Origin: Jejuia sp. UBA6058
GTDB lineage: Bacteria; Bacteroidota; Bacteroidia; Flavobacteriales; Flavobacteriaceae
Direction: 5' to 3'
Assembly (NCBI GenBank): GCA_002428965.1
Contig: DIYI01000015.1
Coordinates: forward strand, 73,322 to 137,321
Length of the DNA stretch: 64,000 nt
Shown: piece after piece, positions 18,001 through 25,909 of the stretch
How positions within the stretch are numbered: the stretch's first letter is position 1
How the letters are laid out: each line of letters opens with the position of its first letter
Translations under genes and position numbers: made by a program
The notes under the pieces: generated by a model
Databases searched by the model: none
Told to the model about the DNA's origin: nothing
Seen by the model: only the letters and a program-made list of their open reading frames with translations

Positions 18001-19317
18001 ATAGTCGTTTCCTTTGAAAGCCCTCTTAACACTTTACAGGTGTGGTTTGACTGGGATAAACTTGAAAAAATAATGAATAACCTTATTTATAATGCAATTA
18101 AGTTTACACCAGCTGGAGGTGAAATTATGGTTAAGATTACTAAATCACCAATAAATCAAGAAATTGAAATTTCAAAACGAGCAATACGAACAGAATTTGT
18201 GGATATTAGTGTTGAAGATAATGGTATTGGCATCGATAAAGAAAAGCTACCGTATGTTTTTCAGAGATTTTATCAGGTAAACCAATCCCAAAGATTGCCG
18301 CAGAAGGGTTCTGGTATTGGTCTGGCATTAACAAAGGATTTAGTTGACCTTCATTATGGTGAGATTAATGTAAGTTCTAAGAAAGGTGAAGGTTCAATAT
18401 TTAAAATAAGACTTCCTTTAGGAAATAAACATTTACTTCCTGAAGAAATCTTGGACAGTCAGCCAATTAAAATATTAAATGAGGAAGCTGTAGATAATGA
18501 AATGTTGATTGCTGAAGAAGAGATTTCAAATGAAAATACAAACGAAAACAAGAGCAAAATATTAGTTGTAGATGATAATCCAGACATTCGTCTTTTTGTT
18601 AAAAATGGACTAATAGATAAATATCAAATTTTGGAAGCAGAGAATGGTAAGGAGGCTTTGAATATTACCCTGAAGCACATACCAGATCTTGTAATAACCG
18701 ATGTACTAATGCCAGAAATGGATGGTGTTGAGTTTACGCGCAAATTAAAGACTAATATTAGAACTAGTCATATTCCAATTATCATGCTTACGGCATTAAA
18801 TTCAGTAGAACATCGAATAAATGGATTAGAAGCTGGAGCAGATGCTTATATCCCGAAACCATTCAGAATGAATTTACTATCAACAAGGGTAAATAAGTTA
18901 ATTGTATCTAGAGATTTAATGAAGCGTCGTTTCCAGACAGAGAAAGAGTTAACTCCAGATTATGTAACGCTTAATTCGGTTGATGAAATGTTTTTGAAGC
19001 AAATTATGGCGCACATGGAGGAGAATATGTCCAACGAACAATATTGGGTAGATGAGTTGGCCGCCGACATGAACACAAGTCGATCAACATTTTTTAGGAA
19101 GCTAAAAAGTTTAACAGGTCAGGCACCGAATGACTTTATGCGAGTGATACGACTTAAAAGAGCGGTTCAACTACTCGAACAAAACGAGTTAACCATTGCT
19201 CAAGTTAGTTACATGGTTGGTTTTAGGCACCCTAATTATTTTGGAAAGTGTTTTAGAAAATTCTTTGGTGTAGCACCTTCTAGTTATGTGAAAGAAAAGA
19301 AAAAAGAAAAAGTTTAG
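15070..19317 (+). CDS. Hybrid two-component system regulator (HTCS)
   Basis: A 1415-residue one-protein two-component system. Residues 1-30 are a signal peptide. About 40-720 hold repeated two-component propeller blades (for example GYIWVGTLNGLYKYDG, SLWISTDNGISSF) forming the periplasmic sensor, about 755-830 a Y_Y_Y domain, and 835-858 a membrane helix. The histidine kinase follows, with His891 in ISHEFKTP and ATP-binding motifs NLIYNAIKFTP, DNGIGI and GSGIGLAL. A receiver domain has Asp1211 in VITDVLMPEMDG, and the last 100 residues are an AraC-type DNA-binding domain. Such proteins bind a glycan fragment in the periplasm and switch on the neighbouring utilisation genes; the target is probably the cluster at 424-14808. 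Confidence 0.95.
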   Translation: MRYCKYLLKKNILLGYTILLMSAFGTGINGQNGDLKFEHFIDDKGFSQHLVMKVIQDLDGYIWVGTLNGLYKYDGQKFITFKHEINNPNSLVSNSIYELELDASGNILIGTGKGLTKYDRLSQKFETYPLALKNSRVSAICPMSNGDLWVGTSHSGLFYFKSEDTKGENPVQYLHKPNINSSISSNQIHSVVKDAANNIWVGTLKGLNRLMISDGVTQFVRFKEINKSIKAMLVDNDGALLLGTLGHRLLKINTPEKYTKPNLIEYVEYSFDLNHSDTSESGGIITMFKSVDETLFVGIHGYGLYILNERTRNFEKYIHDPRNFESISSNNIESILIDNTSVLWVGTEGGGLNKCDLKQKPIAHFEHNILNKNSLTNSLINCITKEGNNTFWIGTQNGLNHVTFTEPPYQKPVFESLNYGDEINNPQIKSEENIWSVLKDSDGDYWIGGVNRVMRMKRNGLKNTLSFEKTDFNMLEVSSIIEDSKGTLWFGSMINGLIKWPKAKYPNGSFNYSNHTHYLPDDEDRYSISTKEVSCLYQDSKENIWVGTLRGGLNLIVPDDKDGKDQFVAFQNDANNPNSLSHNSVLSILEDRNGVFWIGTYGGGLNKMMLPSNGNSEPIFKHYTEADGLVNNVIYGILEDDQGSLWISTDNGISSFNPETEEFKNFKKEDGLKGNNFRPGAYFKNDDGYLFFGGYKGLNIFNPKALKENDILAPVVFTGLKIKDVAVEIGETYNGRIILDKNLSNISKPITLHYDENTITIDFAALHYAAPEKNQYKYLLEGFNKDWITSKSSNFAHYTNLSPGTYTFKVKASNNDSVWNDEAAILTFRIKPPFWLTWWAYLIYILGLFSIFWGIQSYFRLRSQQRVSEQIQQEIENVNKLKLKFFTNISHEFKTPITLILSPIEELMESFGKNEIVQSKLKIVQRNANSLLRLVNQLMEFRRIEVGETTLSASKANIVSFIKEIALSFQVPAKRKDIVVSFESPLNTLQVWFDWDKLEKIMNNLIYNAIKFTPAGGEIMVKITKSPINQEIEISKRAIRTEFVDISVEDNGIGIDKEKLPYVFQRFYQVNQSQRLPQKGSGIGLALTKDLVDLHYGEINVSSKKGEGSIFKIRLPLGNKHLLPEEILDSQPIKILNEEAVDNEMLIAEEEISNENTNENKSKILVVDDNPDIRLFVKNGLIDKYQILEAENGKEALNITLKHIPDLVITDVLMPEMDGVEFTRKLKTNIRTSHIPIIMLTALNSVEHRINGLEAGADAYIPKPFRMNLLSTRVNKLIVSRDLMKRRFQTEKELTPDYVTLNSVDEMFLKQIMAHMEENMSNEQYWVDELAADMNTSRSTFFRKLKSLTGQAPNDFMRVIRLKRAVQLLEQNELTIAQVSYMVGFRHPNYFGKCFRKFFGVAPSSYVKEKKKEKV

Positions 19318-19368
19318 TCCAAGTATTCAATATTCTTACTTATATTTTCCTACGAAAGTACTTAAGGT

Positions 19369-20238
19369 ATGCAGCTTCAGGAAGAATCAAATTTTTCAAT
19401 CGTAGGTAATATTATAGTTATAGTATTACTTTGTTTGGTTGGGGTTCTTATTATTCTTTTAATTCGTAAAATAGTTACCACAATTCTTGACGCTATTGAA
19501 ATGTTTTATGCGCGTTTCACAAAACGCCCAATTTTTGTACACTTTTATCTTATTCTAAGAGATTTAAATGCAAATGGACGTACCATTTTAGAAAATGAAA
19601 ATAATTTTTATGTCAAATTAAATAAGACAAAAAAGCGATTCTTCAGACATAGAGTTGCTAGGTTTATTAAGAAGGTGAACTTCGAAGGGAAGGAAGGTTT
19701 TGAAATTACTGAAGAGGCTAAGGTTAGGGTGGCAGCTACAGCAATTATGTTGACTTTTGGTTTTAGAAAATACCTTCTAGAATATTTACAGCACATAATT
19801 ATTTACCCGAGCATATACTATTCAAGATTTAGTAAATCTGAAAATAAAGGTGAATTTAATGCTCGTATTAAAACAATAGTTCTTTCTTGGGACAATTTTC
19901 TTATGGGTAATACTATAGTAAATGATAGACTGAACCTCGGTATTCATGAGGTTTCCCATGCAATTCATTTTAATAGTATAAAAAGCGAAGATATTAGCTC
20001 AATTTTATTTGTAGATACGTTTAATAGGCTTAGAGAATTGCTTTCGTCAGATGAAGTGTTGAAACAAAAGCTTACTAAATCTGGATTAATAAGAAGCTAT
20101 GCATTTACGAATGATTCCGAGCTTTTAGCGGTAGTTATTGAAACATTTATAGAAACTCCTGCAGTTTTTAGAAGACAATTTCCAAGAATATATCATATGG
20201 TAAAGCAAATGCTAAATTTCAATTTTGAAGGGTATTAA
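19369..20238 (+). CDS. Membrane-anchored zinc peptidase, M90/MtfA-like
   Basis: A 289-residue protein with an N-terminal membrane helix (about 12-35, IIVIVLLCLVGVLIILLI) and a zinc-peptidase core. The motif HEVSH (His193, Glu194, His197) is the HExxH site, and the C-terminal block SELLAVVIETFIETP followed by FPRIYHMVKQML matches the glutamate-containing region of MtfA (peptidase family M90). In Escherichia coli MtfA binds and inactivates the glucose repressor Mlc; a regulator like that is not visible here, so the substrate is unknown. It follows the hybrid regulator by 52 bases on the same strand but is probably an independent cell gene. Confidence 0.75.
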   Translation: MQLQEESNFSIVGNIIVIVLLCLVGVLIILLIRKIVTTILDAIEMFYARFTKRPIFVHFYLILRDLNANGRTILENENNFYVKLNKTKKRFFRHRVARFIKKVNFEGKEGFEITEEAKVRVAATAIMLTFGFRKYLLEYLQHIIIYPSIYYSRFSKSENKGEFNARIKTIVLSWDNFLMGNTIVNDRLNLGIHEVSHAIHFNSIKSEDISSILFVDTFNRLRELLSSDEVLKQKLTKSGLIRSYAFTNDSELLAVVIETFIETPAVFRRQFPRIYHMVKQMLNFNFEGY

Positions 20239-20321
20239 ATTACTTGAAATGATATTTATCATACTTTTTTAGCTTTTCAATTTATAACTTTAGAAGAAAC
20301 TAATCTAAATATCAAGTAGTT

Positions 20322-20741
20322 ATGATACGAAAAGCACCAATTTCAATGATAATGACCGAGGATGTCATTACATTGAATAGAAATGATAGTCTCGATAAAG
20401 CTAAAAGATTATTTAACCAATATCGTATTAGGCATATTCCCGTTGTTGAGGATAGTGCTATTATAGGTATGCTGAGTTATTCCGATTTGTTAAGATTAAG
20501 TTTTGCAGATATTACGAATGATGATGACAATGATGCCGATGTTATGGTCTATAACATGTTTACAATTAATCAAGTCATGAAGAAAAAAATAGTCGTCGTA
20601 TCTCCTTCAAATTCTATTAAGGAAGTTGCCAAAATATTGGCCACCAAAGAGTTTCATGCCTTACCCGTTGTAAATAATAACCAATTAGTTGGAATTATAA
20701 CCACTACAGATTTAATTAATTACCTTCTAGAGCAATTCTAG
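20322..20741 (+). CDS. CBS-domain-pair protein
   Basis: A 139-residue cytoplasmic protein made of two CBS domains: residues about 8-60 (IMTEDVITLNRNDSLDKAKR, then RHIPVVEDSAIIGMLSYSDL) and 80-137 (VMKKKIVVVSPSNSIKEVAK, then HALPVVNNNQLVGIITTTDL). CBS pairs bind adenine nucleotides and report energy state. There is no fused effector domain. It ends 28 bases before the convergent rpe gene. A specific partner cannot be named. Confidence 0.9.
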   Translation: MIRKAPISMIMTEDVITLNRNDSLDKAKRLFNQYRIRHIPVVEDSAIIGMLSYSDLLRLSFADITNDDDNDADVMVYNMFTINQVMKKKIVVVSPSNSIKEVAKILATKEFHALPVVNNNQLVGIITTTDLINYLLEQF

Positions 20742-20769
20742 TTAAGGACATTAAGAGATTAACAAAAAT

Positions 20770-21432
20770 CTACGAATTTGCTAGCGCCTTTAGTTGTTTT
20801 ATGGTTTCAAGTTGGTTGTCACTTTTAAAGACATGACTTCCAGCTACGAAAACATCGGCTCCGGCTTCAACAAGTTTTTCAATGTTTTTATCAGTTACAC
20901 CACCATCTATTTCTATTCGGGTATCTAAACCTTGATCTTCTATCATTTTACGTAGTTTTTTAATACGATTATAGGTGATGTTTTCAAACTTCTGTCCTCC
21001 AAAACCAGGGTTAATGGACATAAGAAGAATCATAAAGCATTCGGGTAAAATATCTTCTAAAACTGAAACAGGTGTTGTGAGATTAAGTACTACTCCTGCT
21101 TTACAACCTGCAGACTTAATTTGTCTTAAAGTTCTATGTAAATGTACAGTGGACTCATAATGCACTGTAATAATATCAGCACCAACTTTTGCAAATTCTT
21201 CAATATAACGCTCTGGTCTTTCAATCATTAAATGCACATCCAATGGCTTAGTGGCATGTTTTTTAATAGCTTGTATTACTGGCATGCCGTATGAAATATT
21301 GGGTACAAAATGCCCATCCATAACATCAATATGAAACCAATCGGCATCACTATTATTTACCATTTCAGTATCTCTTTGAAGATTACCAAAATCAGATGCA
21401 AGCATTGAAGGTGCGATTAATTTAGAACTCAT
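20770..21432 (-). CDS. rpe: Ribulose-phosphate 3-epimerase
   Basis: A 220-residue TIM-barrel enzyme of the pentose phosphate pathway that interconverts D-ribulose 5-phosphate and D-xylulose 5-phosphate. Clear family motifs: IAPSMLASDF near the N-terminus, WFHIDVMDGHFVPNISYG with the metal-binding His and catalytic Asp, LDVHLMI, MSINPGFGGQKF and IEIDGGV. The length is the family norm. It is on the minus strand downstream of the BLUF gene with a 44-base gap, so the two could share a transcript. Confidence 0.97.
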   Translation of the reverse strand: MSSKLIAPSMLASDFGNLQRDTEMVNNSDADWFHIDVMDGHFVPNISYGMPVIQAIKKHATKPLDVHLMIERPERYIEEFAKVGADIITVHYESTVHLHRTLRQIKSAGCKAGVVLNLTTPVSVLEDILPECFMILLMSINPGFGGQKFENITYNRIKKLRKMIEDQGLDTRIEIDGGVTDKNIEKLVEAGADVFVAGSHVFKSDNQLETIKQLKALANS

Positions 21433-21476
21433 TATAGTTAACTTTATTTTGCAAAAATAAGATTTTAAAAAGGGGG

Positions 21477-21887
21477 TTAACCAATTGTACGAATAAAGTT
21501 TTCCACCATAGTAATAAGTTCGTTGGTTATTTTATGATTGGCATTTTTTAACCAATTTAAATAGGACTTAAGTTCTTTAAACTCTGAACTATCCCGTAGA
21601 ATAGTGAATCCGAAATTATAATCTTCAAATATGCGGTATTCAGTATCACTATTAATTACTTTAATAATGTTTTTGTGTCTTGAATCCTTTGAAATACGGA
21701 TATAGGTTTGATCTACATCTTTATGAGTTCCCTCTAATACTTGTAGATAGTTACCATTATGATAGATTAATATGCCAGAGATATTATTTTTCGAATTATT
21801 GGCCTTGGCCTTAGAATACATTTCTTTAATATTTTCTAAAGAATCATTTTGCGTTGAACTACTAATGTAGCAAATGGTTTTAAGCAT
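21477..21887 (-). CDS. BLUF-domain blue-light sensor protein
   Basis: A 136-residue stand-alone BLUF (sensor of blue light using FAD) protein. The photocycle residues are present with the same spacing as in AppA and PixD: Tyr7 in ICYIS, Asn31, and Gln49 in GNYLQVLEG. The segment that usually carries the semi-conserved Trp and Met reads DYNFGF, so Tyr90 and Phe92 stand at those positions. No output domain is fused; residues after about 100 form the short C-terminal helices of the short BLUF class. It lies between rpe and the primary sigma gene, and a terminator at 21981-22007 separates it from rpoD, so it probably has its own promoter in the 21888-21980 gap. Confidence 0.88.
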   Translation of the reverse strand: MLKTICYISSSTQNDSLENIKEMYSKAKANNSKNNISGILIYHNGNYLQVLEGTHKDVDQTYIRISKDSRHKNIIKVINSDTEYRIFEDYNFGFTILRDSSEFKELKSYLNWLKNANHKITNELITMVENFIRTIG

Positions 21888-21980
21888 GATATAGAAACTA
21901 TTAAAGTTAGATTTATATAGGAAATGTAAGAAAATATGCTTTATTCACCAAGGCGTAGATTAGTTTTGATTTAAAAAATG

Positions 21981-22007
21981 AACCCGCGGTAATCAGCCGC
22001 GGGTTCT
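21981..22007 (-). terminator. Terminator of the primary sigma gene
   Basis: A perfect GC-rich 10-base-pair stem (GAACCCGCGG and CCGCGGGTTC, loop of 7) followed on the minus strand by ATTTTTTAAA. It lies 73 bases past the rpoD stop. A second, weaker hairpin (8-base-pair AACAGTTA/TAACTGTT stem with a 4-base loop, 22026-22045) stands between the stop and this terminator. Confidence 0.85.
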
Positions 22008-22079
22008 TTCATCAATCAAAAAACGAACAGTTATGTGTAACTGTTGTTACTGTAATTTAGTCGTAATCTTCTTGAATTA

Positions 22080-22943
22080 CTATCCTAAATATGTTTTTAA
22101 TATTTTGCTTCTAGACGTATGTTTTAATCTACGAATAGCTTTTTCTTTAATTTGTCTAACACGTTCGCGAGTTAAATCGAATGTTTCGCCTATTTCCTCT
22201 AGTGTCATAGGATGTTGGTTCCCTAGACCAAAATATAAGCGGATAACATCAGCCTCACGTGGTGTTAAAGTCTCCAATGCACGCTCAATTTCTGTACGAA
22301 GAGACTCATGCAATAATTCCTTATCAGGATTTGGTGATTCACCCGAATTTAATACGTCATATAAGTTAGAATCCTCTCCTTCAACTAAAGGCGCATCCAT
22401 ACTTACGTGACGGCCAGAATTTTTCATGGACTCTTTAACATCATTAATAGTCATGTCCAATTCTTTTGCAATCTCTTCGGCAGAAGGCGGGCGCTCATGA
22501 CTTTGCTCTAAAAAAGCAAAGGTTTTATTAATCTTATTGATAGAACCAATCTTATTTAATGGTAAACGTACAATACGAGATTGTTCCGCCAATGCTTGAA
22601 GAATAGATTGGCGAATCCACCATACAGCATAAGAGATAAATTTAAAACCACGCGTTTCATCAAAACGTTGTGCAGCTTTAATTAAACCTAAGTTCCCCTC
22701 ATTAATTAAATCAGGTAAAGTCAAACCTTGGTTTTGATACTGCTTAGCTACAGAAACTACAAAGCGCAAATTAGCTTTTGTTAATTTCTCTAACGCTACT
22801 TGATCACCCGCTTTGATACGTTGAGCCAATTCAACTTCTTCATCAGCGGTAATTAAATCTACCTTACCAATTTCCTGTAAATATTTATCTAACGAAGCGG
22901 TTTCTCTATTAGTAACCTGCTTCGTAATTTTAAGTTGTCTCAT
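22080..22943 (-). CDS. rpoD: Primary RNA polymerase sigma factor (RpoD/SigA)
   Basis: A 287-residue sigma-70 protein of the short form typical of Bacteroidota. All conserved regions are present: region 1.2 (DKYLQEIGKVDLITADEE), region 2 (ANLRFVVSVAKQYQNQGLTL, then RFDETRGFKFISYAVWWIRQ), region 3, and region 4 with LTPREADVIRLYFGL and TLEEIGETFDLTRERVRQIKEKA. It directs housekeeping transcription. It is a single-gene unit with its own terminator downstream and a separate terminator for the next minus-strand operon upstream. Confidence 0.97.
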   Translation of the reverse strand: MRQLKITKQVTNRETASLDKYLQEIGKVDLITADEEVELAQRIKAGDQVALEKLTKANLRFVVSVAKQYQNQGLTLPDLINEGNLGLIKAAQRFDETRGFKFISYAVWWIRQSILQALAEQSRIVRLPLNKIGSINKINKTFAFLEQSHERPPSAEEIAKELDMTINDVKESMKNSGRHVSMDAPLVEGEDSNLYDVLNSGESPNPDKELLHESLRTEIERALETLTPREADVIRLYFGLGNQHPMTLEEIGETFDLTRERVRQIKEKAIRRLKHTSRSKILKTYLG

Positions 22944-23086
22944 CTAATATATGCTCTGATTTAATATTGAATAAATAGGTCGTTCAGTGGTTATACGTAT
23001 GAAAATTAAATTTTGTTACAAAATATAACTATTAGTTTAATAATTGGACACTTTAAAATTAGGATAGTCACTTATTATAAATAAAA

Positions 23087-23109
23087 AATCCACAGTCCAA
23101 CTGCGGATT
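23087..23109 (-). terminator. Terminator of the second susCD operon
   Basis: A 10-position stem with one A-C mismatch (AATCCACAGT and ACTGCGGATT on the plus strand, loop of 3). On the minus strand it is followed by a run of six T then ATTTAT. It sits 46 bases past the last gene of the operon that starts near 33795. Confidence 0.75.
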
Positions 23110-23154
23110 CTTTATATTTATAGGATCAGATAATGAGTCTCAACGACTAACCTA

Positions 23155-24048
23155 TTATTGCCATTCCTCAAAAATTAATTCTGTATTACGATACGTCAGG
23201 GTTTCAACAACTGTATGACTATTTCCATCTCCATCAGTATACGTATAATTTAATGTAAAGTTCCGTGTGGATGGATCATAAGTACCCGTACCTGAGATGT
23301 TAGAAGTACCGCCCGTCGGATTTTCTTCCGATATTGTTACGGTATTGTCTGCATTAATTGTAAATGTCATAACTCTATCGGCAATAGCAGGATTACCTAC
23401 GTATGGTACTAAAGCAGTATTTCTGTTAATAGTACTGAATTCTACATCTTCATTTCTTACTAAATCATCATTGGAGTAGGTAACAGAAGAAGAAGGATCA
23501 TCATTATTTGTGTCTGTTCCTTTAACATAATACCATCCTTCAAATTGGTTGATGTACTTAACAACAAGAACAGAATAATGCTTCCCGTCTAGAATAGAAT
23601 CGGAAGTCGCACTAACAATCTCTACTGGAAGTGCATAAGTGTTTTCAGTGGCTAAAGGATCATTAAGAAATTGTTCTTTGTCCAATGTTAGTTTTACACT
23701 TCCAACAAAAGTACCACTAGGAATAGTGATTGTAGTACTTTCTAAATTATAATAATTATCAGGTAATCTTGTAAACTGCGAAAAGTTGTCTGCGTTTAAA
23801 AAACTATCTTGTATTGCGAACACCACTTCTTCATTCCTGTCGTTAGAATATTTTCCTCCAAGTACCGCACCAATCTCAAGAGACATTTCTTCACCAGGAG
23901 TATCAACTAAAGTTCTTAATGGAAACTGTCTGGCAAAGTAGGTTGCGGTGTAATCAAAATCTACTTTAAAGTCTTCGTAGCATGCTTGAAAAGATAGTAG
24001 CAATACCACAAAAAACATAAACGATGTTATTTTTTTCATATTTTTCAT
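23155..24048 (-). CDS. DUF1735/DUF4361-type surface lipoprotein
   Basis: A 297-residue lipoprotein, signal peptide ending in SFQAC. The N-terminal half (FARQFPLRTLV through LPVEIVSATSD) resembles the BT_3987-like DUF1735 fold, and the C-terminal half (GWYYVKGTD through the ELIFEEWQ end) a lipocalin-like or DUF4361 domain. Such proteins are often encoded after SusD genes and are thought to be surface glycan-binding accessories, not enzymes. Start could also be the ATG three codons later. It is the last gene of the minus-strand operon and is 29 bases after the second SusD gene. Confidence 0.7.
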   Translation of the reverse strand: MKNMKKITSFMFFVVLLLSFQACYEDFKVDFDYTATYFARQFPLRTLVDTPGEEMSLEIGAVLGGKYSNDRNEEVVFAIQDSFLNADNFSQFTRLPDNYYNLESTTITIPSGTFVGSVKLTLDKEQFLNDPLATENTYALPVEIVSATSDSILDGKHYSVLVVKYINQFEGWYYVKGTDTNNDDPSSSVTYSNDDLVRNEDVEFSTINRNTALVPYVGNPAIADRVMTFTINADNTVTISEENPTGGTSNISGTGTYDPSTRNFTLNYTYTDGDGNSHTVVETLTYRNTELIFEEWQ

Positions 24049-24077
24049 TTCTTAATTTGGTTCTTATTAATAGATGG

Positions 24078-25814
24078 CTACCATCCTTGATTTTGGGTTA
24101 TGTTATTAGTCACTAAAATTTCACCAAATGGCAGTGGACCGTAAATCATAAAGCTTTGGAATGAAGGGACAACTAGAGTTTCTCTTGTAAAGTCAAAAGA
24201 GCCTCCATTATCATTAATTCTAACTGATTGAATAGGAGTGTTTAGGTTATCGTCCCATCTTCTTAAATCAAAGAATCGATGGTTTTCAAAGCAAAGCTCT
24301 ATCCTACGTTCATTCTTAATAAGCTCTCGCATGTCTTCTTTTGTTGTAATTGAAGCTAAATAATCATCAGAACCTCCGGCAGCAATACCTGCTCTTCTCC
24401 TTAACTCTGCTATAGCCTCACGAGCACTCATGCCAAATGAAGTATCATCAGGACCTAGTGCTTCGTTTGCAGCTTCTGCAAAATTCAGAAACATTTCAGC
24501 CTTTCTAAACATGGCATAATAGTGTTCATCATTTTGCACGTCGCCAACTACTAAACTTACATTCTCACTTACCCACTTTCGTAAATAATATCTTGTCCTT
24601 GTTGAATTCTCTACTGTAACGCCTGCAGCTCCAGGCATGTTATTACCACCTTCAAAAGTTTCTATAGACTCACCTTTAAACTCTTTAGTATTGTAAATGA
24701 CTGTCATGTCAAGGCGAGGATCTCTATTTTCGTACATAGAAGTTTCATCATAACCACTTGAGGGATGATCTATTGGATAACCATTCGCCATTGGAAAAGC
24801 ATCTACTAGGTTTTGAGAAGGATTTGTTCTTCCAGCACCTAAGAGGGAAGGAGGAAAATTTTTGGCTTCCAATGAACTTGTTGCTCCACCAGCACCACCA
24901 TTTACTCTTCGCATTATTAATTCAGAATTGGTCTGGGTAATATTATTATATTGATCGGTGCCGAAAGCATCTAAAGTGTTTCCAACAACCTCTATAACAT
25001 CATAAGCAGCCTGTGCAGCTTGGGAGTAAGATGCTGTGCCGAAGGCAGGACTTGCTGCATATAATAAAACTCTTGATTTTAATGCTAAACAAGCAGTAGT
25101 GGTAGGTCTCCCCAAATTGTCTATTCCAAAATCTGGGTCAGTAGGATCTGTATAAGCTTCCAACAGCATAGATTCGCCAGAAAGTGCGATATCTAGGTCG
25201 GCAATAATTTGTTGTACACATTCTTGATAGGTATTTCGTGGTATATCAAAAATACCTTCACCATTAATATCAATTGAAGAGGTCATTAAAGGAATTCCCA
25301 TTAGTGCTCCAGTTTCATCTATTCCTCCATAACGACGCAATAAATCAAAATGTATCCAAGCACGCAAAAAATGAGCCTCTCCTCTTAATCTCTTTATATA
25401 ATTTGCATTACGTTCTTCTTCACCTGGTGCTCTAAAGTATGTTATAGAACCGTCAAGACCTAATTCCATAAATTGATTAAGGTTTACTAAATCATCATAC
25501 CGCGCTTCCCAATTGTTTAAAGGGTTTATTTGAGCAGTCCAGTAGCCGTTAATAGATAATAATTGATTAAGACTACTCGTTAAAACATTGGTTACAGCAT
25601 TATCAGTGGCGCAATCCAAAAAGTCCCCACCATAGGTATCATATGTCGATGGGATTGATCTGTAAGCATAGGTTAAAAGTCCTTCAACCGTTGTAGGATC
25701 TCCTAATATTTGATCTAATGTTCTTTCGTTGGTAAGTTTAGGTTCAAAATACTCATCACAAGATGTAAGCATTAAACATAAACCCAAACAAAAAGGGACT
25801 AGAATATTTTTCAT
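24078..25814 (-). CDS. SusD-like lipoprotein (second pair)
   Basis: A SusD/RagB family lipoprotein of 578 residues. The frame is open back to 25886, but the ATG at 25814 starts MKNILVPFCLGL and leads directly into the lipoprotein signal LTSC, so that start is preferred. Family hallmarks are RGEAHFLRAWIHFDLLRRYGG, FLNFAEAANEALG and NERRIELCFENHRFFDLRRW. It partners the 920-residue SusC encoded just upstream on the same strand. The glycan is unknown. Confidence 0.92.
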   Translation of the reverse strand: MKNILVPFCLGLCLMLTSCDEYFEPKLTNERTLDQILGDPTTVEGLLTYAYRSIPSTYDTYGGDFLDCATDNAVTNVLTSSLNQLLSINGYWTAQINPLNNWEARYDDLVNLNQFMELGLDGSITYFRAPGEEERNANYIKRLRGEAHFLRAWIHFDLLRRYGGIDETGALMGIPLMTSSIDINGEGIFDIPRNTYQECVQQIIADLDIALSGESMLLEAYTDPTDPDFGIDNLGRPTTTACLALKSRVLLYAASPAFGTASYSQAAQAAYDVIEVVGNTLDAFGTDQYNNITQTNSELIMRRVNGGAGGATSSLEAKNFPPSLLGAGRTNPSQNLVDAFPMANGYPIDHPSSGYDETSMYENRDPRLDMTVIYNTKEFKGESIETFEGGNNMPGAAGVTVENSTRTRYYLRKWVSENVSLVVGDVQNDEHYYAMFRKAEMFLNFAEAANEALGPDDTSFGMSAREAIAELRRRAGIAAGGSDDYLASITTKEDMRELIKNERRIELCFENHRFFDLRRWDDNLNTPIQSVRINDNGGSFDFTRETLVVPSFQSFMIYGPLPFGEILVTNNITQNQGW

Positions 25815-25909
25815 GTTATTATTTATTTTGAAACGTTTTATTACTTGAGAAATGTTTTCGTTTCTTTTTGTATATCTAATTTCCATATTTCCTAATGTAT
25901 AAATCTTAA

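Noticed and set aside
20742..20769. Terminator between the CBS gene and rpe
   Set aside because: The 28-base gap shows no stem with a T-run that I could draw.
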